13,106 nt of DNA, taken from assembly GCA_959600635.1 (NCBI GenBank), contig CAUGMN010000069.1, forward strand, positions 1-13,106. The letters are read 5' to 3'. A program made the translations under genes and the position numbers. Below, piece after piece: positions 1 through 6,243 of this stretch (position 1 is its first letter; each line of letters starts with the position of its first letter). This stretch comes from QAMX01 sp003149835 (GTDB lineage: Bacteria > Bacillota > Clostridia > Oscillospirales > QAMX01). The notes beneath the pieces were generated by a model. The model searched no databases. It was given only the letters and a program-made list of their open reading frames with translations, and had not been told where the DNA came from.

Positions 1-633
1 TATCGCAGTCGGCGCGCGGCGAAGAACCGCTTTGGCTCGACCAATGAAATCGGCGTGTTTGAAATGAACGCCGGCGGACTGGCCGAGGTCGAAAACCCGT
101 CGGCGGCGCTGTTGTCCGGCCGGCCGGCCGGCGTGCCAGGCACCTGCATCACCGCCGTGATGGAGGGGACGCGGCCGATCCTCGCCGAGGTGCAGGCGTT
201 GGTCTCGCCGTCGGTTTTCGGCAATCCGCGCCGGATGGCTTCCGGCATCGACTACAACCGCGCCGCTTTGCTGCTGGCGGTGCTGGAAAAGCGCGCCGGT
301 ATGCTGATCAGCAATCAGGACGCCTATATTAACGTCGTCGGCGGTTTGCGCATCGACGAACCGGCCGCCGATCTTGCGACGGTGATCGCGCTGGCGTCGA
401 GCTTTACCGATAAGCCGGTGATCGGCGACACCGTGGTTTTCGGGGAGGTCGGTTTGGCAGGAGAACTGAGGCGGGTGACGATGCTCGAACAGCGAATCGC
501 CGAGGCGGCGCGAATGAAGATTACGCGCTGCGTCTGCCCGTTTGCCGGAGAAACGCGCTGTCATGTGCCTGACGGGATCGAGGTCGTCCGCATTCGTTCG
601 GTGCGGGAGGCGATCGCGGCCTGCCTGTCGTAA
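1..633 (+). CDS. radA: DNA repair protein RadA/Sms, C-terminal part (5' end outside window)
   Basis: The frame is open from base 1 and ends at TAA 631-633, giving 210 residues of a protein whose start lies left of the window. The first residues include K8-N9-R10-F11-G12 followed by STNEIGVFEM, the RadA signature that joins the RecA-like ATPase core to the Lon-protease-like C-terminal domain. The rest (GLAEVENPS, then VNVVGG-like, GEVGLAGELR and RI-EA-R stretches) matches that Lon-like domain through to the usual C-terminus. RadA is a RecA-family ATPase that promotes branch migration and D-loop processing in homologous recombination. The zinc finger and Walker motifs are not in view, so completeness cannot be judged. 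An internal GTG at 55 is not the start, because conserved sequence continues upstream. A hairpin terminator follows at 707-752. Confidence 0.93.
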   Translation, partial: YRSRRAAKNRFGSTNEIGVFEMNAGGLAEVENPSAALLSGRPAGVPGTCITAVMEGTRPILAEVQALVSPSVFGNPRRMASGIDYNRAALLLAVLEKRAGMLISNQDAYINVVGGLRIDEPAADLATVIALASSFTDKPVIGDTVVFGEVGLAGELRRVTMLEQRIAEAARMKITRCVCPFAGETRCHVPDGIEVVRIRSVREAIAACLS

Positions 634-706
634 AAACGGCGGCTGCGGATGCCGGAAAGGAATCGCCGCCGGCTTGACGCGGCGTATCGTGTTTCTAAAA
701 AAACAA

Positions 707-752
707 CCCCCGTAATGCACCTTGGGAAAAAGGCGCATTGCGGGGTATTTTT
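707..752 (+). terminator. Rho-independent terminator downstream of radA
   Basis: Left arm 708-718 (CCCCGTAATGC) pairs with 735-745 (GCATTGCGGGG), with one G-T wobble. An inner CCTT/AAGG stem (720-723 with 730-733) nearly closes the loop. The hairpin is followed by TATTTTT (746-752) and preceded by an A-tract (697-703), so it could work in both directions. Its position 75 nt after the radA stop fits a terminator for that gene. Confidence 0.82.
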
Positions 753-767
753 ACGGCTTTCGCGAAG

Positions 768-814
768 GAGGCAAAACAAAAGGCGCAGGGAAGCCGCTGC
801 GGCCGTCCCTGCGC
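768..814 (-). terminator. Rho-independent terminator downstream of the CNNM/CorC gene
   Basis: Read on the minus strand, arms 806-814 and 783-791 form a 9-bp GC-rich stem (GCGCAGGGA paired with TCCCTGCGC). A small GCCG-CTG-CGGC hairpin sits inside it, and the U-rich run CTTTTGTTTTG follows. It lies about 17 nt after the stop of the minus-strand gene. Together with the hairpin at 707-752 it separates the two convergent genes. Confidence 0.8.
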
Positions 815-831
815 GCTGGTGGTCTGTTGCA

Positions 832-2148
832 TTATACCGCACCCGAGGAATCCCGAAGCTTGGCCGCTTTCCGTTCGCCGCGCGGCGTTTTGGAATCCTC
901 CGCGGCTTCGGATTGGACGGGGAACGCCTCGACGAGAATTTCAAGCACGCGCTTGGAATCGGCTTTCAGCACTGTAACCGACAAATTCTCATACTGGAAC
1001 CGATCGCCTTCGTCGGGAATTTTGCCGAGCTGTTCGACGACCCAACCGCTGACAGTCGAGGCATCGGCTTCATCGTCGATCTGGAAGCGATCAAACATCT
1101 CCTCCAAATCCGCGCTGCACAGAATCTTATAAATATTCTCGCCGACCGGAACAAATTCTTCGACGATCTCGTCGTGCTCGTCCCAGATATCGCCGACGAG
1201 CTCTTCGAGAATATCCTCCATTGTCACAAGACCGACCGTTCCGCCGTATTCGTCGGTGACAAAAGCCATATGCGACTTGTTGCGCTGCAAGAGCCGGAGC
1301 AGGTCGCTGATCTTCATATTTCCAGTGATGAAAACCGCGGGCTTAATGATGCTTGCCAACGGGCGGCGGGAACGGAAGACGGAATTGAAGAAATCCTTGT
1401 GGTGAATCACGCCGACGATGCTGTCGAGCGTCCCGTCGTAGACCGGTAGGCGCGAATAGCCGGAGGCTGCAAACGCGTCGGCGATTTCGTCGTTAGAGGC
1501 GGTTTGATGAATGGCGACGAAATCGACGCGCGGCGTGAGAATATCAGCCGCCTCGCGGTCGTTAAATTCGATGGCGCTGCGGATCAGCTCGCTTTCCTGC
1601 TCGTCGATGCCGCCTTCGTGCTCCGCCTCTTCGACGATGGTAATCAGCTCCTGCTCGGTGCAGCGTTTTTCCTGCTTGGCTGTAAACAGTTTGGAGATGA
1701 GCTTTTTGATCAGGGCGAAGAAGAAGTTCAGCGGCGCCAGAAGCACGGAAATCATGCGGATAATCGGCGCGGAGAACAGAGCGAACGATTCGGGAGCGTC
1801 CTTGGCGAGGCCTTTGGGCGTGATCTCTCCGAAAATCAAGACCACGACTGTGACCACGACCGTTGAAATCGTCGCGCCGTTTTTAGAGAACAGATTGACG
1901 AAGAACACGGTGGCGACCGTCGACAGCGTGATATTGACGATGTTGTTGCCGATCAGAATCGTAGAGATCAGCTTGTCGAAATCTTTTGAAACCTGCAAGA
2001 CCGTCATGGCCCGCTTGTTTTTGTTTTCCGCAAGGTTCTTCATGCGGATGCGGTTCATAGCCAGAAACGCCGTTTCCGTGGCCGAAAAATAGGCCGACAG
2101 GAGAACCAGCGCCAGCATGACCAGAATCGTGACAACAGTACTGCCCAT
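832..2148 (-). CDS. HlyC/CorC-family (CNNM-CBS) transporter-like membrane protein
   Basis: The protein has 438 residues from ATG 2148, the usual size for this family. An N-terminal CNNM/DUF21 membrane domain spans about residues 1-150, with hydrophobic segments near 5-27, 62-88, 94-108 and 125-147. It carries the SATETA motif (22-27), GNN (68-70) and FGEITPK (106-112). Two CBS domains follow (about 205-262 and 268-325, the latter with DEYGG and TMEDILEELVGDI). A CorC_HlyC domain occupies about 330-412 (SGWVVEQLGKIPDEGD). The family is linked to Mg2+/Co2+ efflux (MpfA/CorC type, CNNM in animals), and the CBS pair usually binds adenine nucleotides. Start choice: a TTG at 2169 is in frame but lies inside the GGAGG sequence (2163-2167) and has no ribosome site of its own. 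ATG 2148 lies 14 nt after GGAGG, a long but usable spacing. Promoter, leader ORF and terminator are listed separately. Confidence 0.92.
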   Translation of the reverse strand: MGSTVVTILVMLALVLLSAYFSATETAFLAMNRIRMKNLAENKNKRAMTVLQVSKDFDKLISTILIGNNIVNITLSTVATVFFVNLFSKNGATISTVVVTVVVLIFGEITPKGLAKDAPESFALFSAPIIRMISVLLAPLNFFFALIKKLISKLFTAKQEKRCTEQELITIVEEAEHEGGIDEQESELIRSAIEFNDREAADILTPRVDFVAIHQTASNDEIADAFAASGYSRLPVYDGTLDSIVGVIHHKDFFNSVFRSRRPLASIIKPAVFITGNMKISDLLRLLQRNKSHMAFVTDEYGGTVGLVTMEDILEELVGDIWDEHDEIVEEFVPVGENIYKILCSADLEEMFDRFQIDDEADASTVSGWVVEQLGKIPDEGDRFQYENLSVTVLKADSKRVLEILVEAFPVQSEAAEDSKTPRGERKAAKLRDSSGAV

Positions 2149-2401
2149 ATGGGTAATCGTTTCCTCCAATCAAATCAGTGGTGTCGGTTCAGCAAATTTC
2201 ATCACTCAACACCGGATGCAGATCGGGCGCGCATATGACGGATGCGCTTGAAAACCCATGAGCAGGATCGCGGGCTTGAAAGCCCCCGCAAACAACCGCT
2301 TAGGCGGCGGCTGCTTCGCAGGCAACGGAGGTTCGTCCATGATGTTCCCTCTTTCTTGACGAAATTGTCGCTGTGATAGAATGGTTTATCGGGGTGTCAG
2401 C
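2149..2401 (-). promoter_or_regulatory. Long 5' leader of the CNNM/CorC gene
   Basis: From the predicted start point near 2401 to ATG 2148 the transcript would have about 250 untranslated nt, most of it taken up by a short proline-rich ORF (2206-2340). On the minus strand small stems can form at 2296-2307 (CCGC/GCGG) and 2272-2285 (GGGCT/AGCCC). Neither is followed by a U-tract, so no classical attenuator is visible. I do not recognise an M-box or another known riboswitch. The last 57 nt hold the GGAGG site. Confidence 0.45.
2206..2340 (-). CDS. Proline-rich short ORF (44 aa), candidate leader peptide
   Basis: ATG 2338-2340 follows GAGGG with a 6-nt gap (AGAGGGAACATC-ATG), a good ribosome site. 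The frame ends at TGA 2206-2208 and encodes 44 residues. The start is M-D-E-P-P-L-P, followed by K9-Q10-P11-P12-P13-K14-R15-L16, so the N-terminus pairs acidic residues with prolines and then has a PPP run. The rest is mildly hydrophobic with a C-I-R-C end. The ORF begins about 60 nt after the predicted transcription start and ends 57 nt before the CNNM/CorC start, where a regulatory leader peptide would sit. The acidic/proline start recalls MgtL, the enterobacterial mgtA leader, but homology is not claimed. It may instead be a chance ORF. Confidence 0.42.
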   Translation of the reverse strand: MDEPPLPAKQPPPKRLFAGAFKPAILLMGFQAHPSYARPICIRC

Positions 2402-2407
2402 CAATCT

Positions 2408-2437
2408 ATTATATCATATGCCGTCCGCATATGTCCA
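2408..2437 (-). promoter_or_regulatory. Sigma-A-type promoter for the CNNM/CorC leader
   Basis: On the minus strand, TGGACA (2437-2432, five of six matches to TTGACA) is followed after 18 bp by a perfect TATAAT (2413-2408). The predicted start point is near 2401. The promoter lies downstream of the HAD gene's stop, so the membrane-protein gene can be expressed independently of it. Confidence 0.7.
2415..2433. promoter_or_regulatory. Inverted repeat in promoter spacer, candidate operator
   Basis: CATATGC (2415-2421) and GCATATG (2427-2433) form a perfect 7-bp dyad with a 5-bp centre. It fills the spacer between the -10 and -35 boxes of the CNNM/CorC promoter and touches the -35 box. That is a typical place for a repressor or MerR-type site. 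No regulator can be named. Confidence 0.4.
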
Positions 2438-2494
2438 TTCGCATAGGATCGGGGAATCGGCTGATATTTTGGGCGAAGGAGCGTTCAGACAGGT

Positions 2495-3226
2495 TTATAA
2501 ACGTTGAAGCAACGAAATCAGCGCGTTCCACGAGTTTACGCGCACAAACTCGCTTTTCTCAAAAATATCCATGGAAATAGCGGCTTCACTTGATAAATCC
2601 AGCAGAACCGGAAACATTCCCGACGAAACTGCGCCGACGACGTCGGCGCTGAAATCGTTTCCGCAGTACCAGCAGCGCTCGGGGGCTACGCCGGCCTTTT
2701 TGAGCGCGGCGTCAAACAGAAGCGGGGAGGGTTTGCAGAAAACATAGTCGGCGCTGGTGATGACGAATTCAAACGAATGGTTCGGGATACAGTCCGAAAT
2801 GGCGAGCCGCAGCGCGTCGCCGGAGAGCGTGATGTTGGAGATGACGGCCGTGCGGACGTTTTTTTCACGGAGCAGGGAGAGCATCTCGGATACAAACGGC
2901 ATCGGCTTGTGAAAGGCGTTTTGCCGGTGAAAGGCGATCTCAATTTCCAGCGGCGAGAGCGAGGTTTTCAGCCCGGCCCGGGCCATAACGCCGCGCAGCG
3001 TCGGCGTCAGCGGAATTTCGAGTCCGATTGCGTCGGCATGAGTGCGGCGGCCGATCAGCGCGTTTGCTTCGCGCCACAGCGCCAGCACGGTTTCCTCAGA
3101 GGCGGCGCGCGGGTTGTCGGCGCAGCTGAGAATCGCCCGCGCGGCGGCAACCTCGTCGAAGCGGCCCTCGTCCATCAGCGTGCCGCCGTAATCAAAAAAG
3201 ATCATTTCAGGTATAAACGGTTTCAT
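2495..3226 (-). CDS. HAD-superfamily hydrolase
   Basis: This 243-residue protein has the four HAD motifs in order: motif I FFDYGGT (nucleophile D12), motif II ending at S130 (TAVISN), motif III K165 (CKPSP), and motif IV CGNDFSAD (D191, D195). The region between motifs I and II, about residues 20-110, is a helical C1-type cap. The family mainly covers phosphatases and dehalogenases acting on small cytoplasmic substrates; the substrate here is unknown. Motif I reads D-Y-G rather than the phosphatase D-x-D, so the usual general acid/base Asp is replaced by Gly. Such DxGGT variants occur in the family, and activity should not be assumed. The start is ATG 3226, with AAAGGAG about 10 nt upstream. 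The gene is divergent from the phosphodiester glycosidase gene. I see no clear terminator after it, so transcription may run into the downstream promoter region. Confidence 0.88.
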   Translation of the reverse strand: MKPFIPEMIFFDYGGTLMDEGRFDEVAAARAILSCADNPRAASEETVLALWREANALIGRRTHADAIGLEIPLTPTLRGVMARAGLKTSLSPLEIEIAFHRQNAFHKPMPFVSEMLSLLREKNVRTAVISNITLSGDALRLAISDCIPNHSFEFVITSADYVFCKPSPLLFDAALKKAGVAPERCWYCGNDFSADVVGAVSSGMFPVLLDLSSEAAISMDIFEKSEFVRVNSWNALISLLQRL

Positions 3227-3290
3227 CGCTTCGTTTCTCCTTTGGCGTCCTGTAAGCCGCGGTCTTGCGCGGGCGGATAGACGTGTGCGT

Positions 3291-3320
3291 ATTGTATCAT
3301 GCGGTTCGGCAGGATGTCAA
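3291..3320 (-). promoter_or_regulatory. Promoter of the HAD hydrolase gene
   Basis: On the minus strand a perfect TTGACA (3320-3315) and TACAAT (3296-3291) are separated by 18 bp. This places the start point near 3284, about 58 nt upstream of the HAD ATG. Confidence 0.75.
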
Positions 3321-3327
3321 GAAAGGT

Positions 3328-3340
3328 AACAAATTTTGTT
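3328..3340. promoter_or_regulatory. AACAAA-T-TTTGTT palindrome between divergent promoters
   Basis: Arms 3328-3333 and 3335-3340 are perfectly complementary around one central T. The site lies between the -35 boxes of the minus-strand HAD promoter (3315-3320) and the proposed plus-strand promoter (3342-3347). A shared operator is possible, but the site is short and AT-rich, so chance is a fair alternative. Confidence 0.3.
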
Positions 3341-3341
3341 G

Positions 3342-3370
3342 TTGTATTCTGTCGGTAAAGATGGTAGAAT
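3342..3370 (+). promoter_or_regulatory. Possible promoter for the phosphodiester glycosidase gene
   Basis: TAGAAT (3365-3370, five of six matches to TATAAT) has TTGTAT (3342-3347, weak -35) 17 bp upstream. The start point would be near 3377, giving a leader of about 47 nt before ATG 3424. The weak -35 box suggests low basal strength or an activator. Confidence 0.45.
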
Positions 3371-3423
3371 GATCGCAGCCGTTGATTTTTAAACGCAATA
3401 CGTCTCAGAGGGAATCGTTCATT

Positions 3424-4794
3424 ATGGAAAATATGGAAAAACGGAGAAGAAAATTCCGGATCAAAAGCATTTTCAAATACATCGGTTTTTCGCTGGCGAG
3501 CCTCGTCACGCTGATCGTCGTCGCCTTTTGCGTCCTGCTGTACGGGCCGTTTCACCAGCTCCGCGATCTCTATGTGATTACAATGCTCGAAACGAGCGCG
3601 GCCAAATTCATGGCGACGTGGTTTCTCAGCGACGAGACGATCGCGGAGATTCTGGAAAACAACCGCCTTGAAGTCGTCGACGAGCCGTCGGATCCGTCGC
3701 TGGTCAGCGTCGCGGTTGTGAAGACGACGACAGCCGGCTCCCAAAGCGAGCCGCCGGAAACAACGCCGTTCTCCGATACGGATGTCTCGGCGGCTACCGG
3801 CGGACCGGACGAAACGACCGCGCCCGCGACGAGCTCTGAACCGCCGCAGACGACGACGGTGACGACGCTCGACCCGCTGCACACCGATGCGCCCGCGCCC
3901 GACGAGCTGTATGCCGACCATCCCGACGCCATGCCCGAGACGGACGGGCTCGACGGGCTGCAGCTCGTCAAGGTCAGCGGCAATACGTTTACGGGATATA
4001 TGCTCGTCATCTCCGACCCGTCGCGCGTCTCCCTGTGCGTCTCCTATTCCATTCTGGTCAATTATACGAGCGGCTGGAACAATACCTACGGCGAGCAGCT
4101 CCGCTCCATGGCGAAGCGAAACGGCGCGGTCGCCGCGATCAACGGCGGCGCCTTTTACGATCCGGACGGCAAGGGCAACGGCGGCCGGCCGGACGGAGCG
4201 CTGTGCGTCGAGGGCAAGCTGATCTACTGGGGGCCGGAGATCGAGAGCGCGGAGGAATGCGAGGCCGAGCGGGAACGCATCCGTATGGCCATTGAAAACG
4301 GCGAGCTTGCCGCGGATTCGCCGGAGGCGCAGCCGCCGGCGCGCCGCGACTGGCAGGGCGACAAGGTCAACATCATCGGCATCAACAACGACAACATTCT
4401 GATTCTCGGCCGGTTCACCAAGGCCGAATTTCTCGAACAGGGCTTCCGCGACGCCGTCTCTTTCGACAACCCGAACCCGCCGTTTCTGGTCGTCAACGGC
4501 AAGGCCTCGACCGTCGTCGGCACGGGCGGCAGCGGCATTCAGCCGCGGACCTGTATCGGCCAGCGCGCCGACGGCGCCTTTCTCTTCCTCGTAATCGACG
4601 GCCGCGGCGCGGGCGGCAGCCTCGGCGCGACACAGAAAGAAGCGATGAATCTGATGATCGAATTCGGCGCCGTCAACGCCGCCAATCTGGATGGAGGCTC
4701 TTCGAGCGAAATGATCATTGACGGCGAAACGGTCTCCAATCCCTGCTCGTTCTACGGCCCGCGCTATATGCCCGACGGCTTTATGGTGCGTTAG
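3424..4794 (+). CDS. Membrane-anchored phosphodiester glycosidase (NAGPA-domain) protein
   Basis: From ATG 3424 (GAGGG 11 nt upstream) the product has 456 residues. An in-frame TTG at 3382 lacks a ribosome site. A basic N-terminus (KRRRK) precedes one transmembrane helix at about 19-40, so the bulk faces outside. A Thr/Ser/Pro linker covers about 98-160, and the catalytic domain about 175-456. That domain carries the marks of the NAGPA/DUF2233 family: AINGGAFYDP (N240-G241-G242), RTCIGQ (375-380), DGRG (392-395) and NLDGGSSSEM (D423-G424-G425). The family includes the mammalian enzyme that removes GlcNAc from GlcNAc-1-P-mannose diesters; bacterial members act on sugar-phosphodiester links in surface glycans. 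The natural substrate here is unknown. It precedes three co-directional genes, including a phosphodiesterase and a glycosidase, which favours a role in phosphoglycan turnover. Confidence 0.9.
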   Translation: MENMEKRRRKFRIKSIFKYIGFSLASLVTLIVVAFCVLLYGPFHQLRDLYVITMLETSAAKFMATWFLSDETIAEILENNRLEVVDEPSDPSLVSVAVVKTTTAGSQSEPPETTPFSDTDVSAATGGPDETTAPATSSEPPQTTTVTTLDPLHTDAPAPDELYADHPDAMPETDGLDGLQLVKVSGNTFTGYMLVISDPSRVSLCVSYSILVNYTSGWNNTYGEQLRSMAKRNGAVAAINGGAFYDPDGKGNGGRPDGALCVEGKLIYWGPEIESAEECEAERERIRMAIENGELAADSPEAQPPARRDWQGDKVNIIGINNDNILILGRFTKAEFLEQGFRDAVSFDNPNPPFLVVNGKASTVVGTGGSGIQPRTCIGQRADGAFLFLVIDGRGAGGSLGATQKEAMNLMIEFGAVNAANLDGGSSSEMIIDGETVSNPCSFYGPRYMPDGFMVR

Positions 4795-5026
4795 AAACCG
4801 CGCAAACAGGCAGACTTTGCCGCGGATCGCTTCACCCCGACAGAGATATACGGCGTCCGTTGCCGGGAGGTATATGCGGGCTGCGCCGCGACTCGCGGGC
4901 CGCAACCGTGCGCGCGCCCGCGGATACGTCCGTAAGGCGCTGATTCTTCGTAAGGCGCCGCTTGCGCATGGGGAAGTTCACAGCATTTTCGGAATCAAGA
5001 ACGCGTCAGATGGGGGAGTGGTTTTG
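4795..5026 (+). other. Intergenic region with hairpins but no clear promoter or terminator
   Basis: This 232-nt gap lies between the phosphodiester glycosidase and the propeller lipoprotein. It holds an imperfect CCGCGCAAA/TTTG-C-CGCGG stem right after the stop (about 4798-4825) and a 7-bp CGCGGGC/GCCCGCG hairpin (4894-4900 with 4916-4922). It also has a direct repeat CGTAAGGCGC at 4931-4940 and 4949-4958. None is followed by a U-tract, and I find no convincing -35/-10 pair, so read-through transcription is plausible but unproven. Confidence 0.35.
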
Positions 5027-6232
5027 ATGCGAAAAACAATCCGCCGAACGGCTGCCGCCGCGCTTCTCGGCCTGTCTCTGCTGCTTCTTGCCGCCTGCAA
5101 CGACGATGCCGCAAAGCCGCGGCGCGGGGAAAGCTACATCACCCCGCCGGAGCGAACGACGCTGATGACGCCCGATACGCTTCCGGTGACGATGCGCACA
5201 ACCGCGGCGTCTCTGCCCGCGACCCAGCCGCCGGAAACGACCGCGGCAACCGTTCCCGCGACAGAACCGGCGACGACGGCCGATCTCTTCGCCCGGTCGA
5301 TTGCGCCTCCGGAAAACGCCAACGCGGCCGCGCCTCTCTCCATCCGCACCTACGACGGCTATCATCAGCCATGCCATCCCAAGGTTTTGTATTTTGAAGA
5401 GGGGTGGAACGGCTATCGCTACTGGATGGCGTATACGCCCTATCCCTACTGTGAGGACAGCTTTGAAAACCCCTGCCTCGCCGTCTCACAGGACGGCTAT
5501 GAATGGTTCGCGCCGGAAGGGATTTCCAATCCCGTCACCGGCAACCCGCCTACGTTTGAAAACAGCGCCCACTATTCCGATCCGCACCTTCTCATGAACG
5601 GGGACGAGATGGAGCTCTGGTTCCGCTACAACCCGTCGTACGGCGACGGCGTCAACGCCGACTCCAACGAGGGGGTGATTCTGCGGATTCGTTCCACCGA
5701 CGGTATTGTCTGGACGGAGCCGGAGGAGCTTTACCGGAGCCGCGCCGACCGCAATCCGGTGCTGAGCCCGGTCGTGATGCTGGAAGACGGCGTCTATACG
5801 ATGTGGTACGCTAAGCGCGACGGCTGTCTGTACCGGACACGATCCGAAGACGCGAAAACATGGTCGGAACCGGAGAAAACAGACCTCGCCGCGGCGGGCA
5901 GCCGGATCTGGCATCAGGACATGATCCGCACCGACCTCGGCTATGAGATCGTTTTCTGCGCCCGGCCGGCCGGCGCGCAGTCGAATCTGCACGACCTCTC
6001 GCTCTACTACGCCGCCAGCTACGACGGCGTGCATTTTACCGAACCGGTGCGGATCGTCTCGCCGCGCAAAGGGACGGACGCGCACGACAACGCCTCGATC
6101 TACCGCGCGTCGATTCTGAAAATCGACGGCTTTTACCGGATCTATTACAGCTCGATGAGCGAACGCTACGTCTGGAAAATCAGCCTGTGCGAGGGCGGGA
6201 GCATTTCCGACCTGAAAGGCATGGGAAAATAG
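5027..6232 (+). CDS. Lipoprotein with GH43-like five-bladed beta-propeller domain
   Basis: The start is ATG 5027, with GGGGGAG 8 nt upstream; the reading frame is open further left but lacks a ribosome site. The 401-residue product begins MRKTIRR, then a hydrophobic stretch and the lipobox L-A-A-C with C24, so it should be a lipid-anchored exported protein. A Thr/Ala/Pro linker (about 34-105) leads to a domain at 107-401. Its repeated blocks (YSDPHLL...WFRY, SPVVMLEDGVYTMWYA, WHQDMIRTDLGYEIVF, ASILKIDGFYRIYYSS) are the blade pattern of GH43/GH32/GH68-type propellers. Catalytic residues cannot be assigned safely, so it may be an enzyme or a glycan-binding protein. It is the first gene of a tight operon: the phosphodiesterase gene begins 11 nt after its stop. 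Confidence 0.78.
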   Translation: MRKTIRRTAAAALLGLSLLLLAACNDDAAKPRRGESYITPPERTTLMTPDTLPVTMRTTAASLPATQPPETTAATVPATEPATTADLFARSIAPPENANAAAPLSIRTYDGYHQPCHPKVLYFEEGWNGYRYWMAYTPYPYCEDSFENPCLAVSQDGYEWFAPEGISNPVTGNPPTFENSAHYSDPHLLMNGDEMELWFRYNPSYGDGVNADSNEGVILRIRSTDGIVWTEPEELYRSRADRNPVLSPVVMLEDGVYTMWYAKRDGCLYRTRSEDAKTWSEPEKTDLAAAGSRIWHQDMIRTDLGYEIVFCARPAGAQSNLHDLSLYYAASYDGVHFTEPVRIVSPRKGTDAHDNASIYRASILKIDGFYRIYYSSMSERYVWKISLCEGGSISDLKGMGK

Positions 6233-6243
6233 AGGGGTGTGTT

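Noticed and set aside
649..1449. 266-codon plus-strand frame after radA
   Set aside because: It crosses both terminators and then runs antisense to the CNNM/CorC gene; no ribosome site and no domain.
2149..2401. M-box or other known riboswitch in the CNNM/CorC leader
   Set aside because: I could not match the conserved M-box core or another riboswitch core by eye, and most of the leader is occupied by the short ORF. A covariance-model search would settle it.
4798..4825. Hairpin after the phosphodiester glycosidase stop as a terminator
   Set aside because: The stem is imperfect (bulged) and no U-tract follows, so it is noted only as a structure in the intergenic region.
3223..4905. 560-codon open frame on the minus strand opposite the phosphodiester glycosidase gene
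   Set aside because: It mirrors the codon pattern of a GC-rich gene with clear family motifs on the plus strand; its own product is Arg/Ala/Asp-rich with no recognisable domain, and it runs into the HAD gene start.
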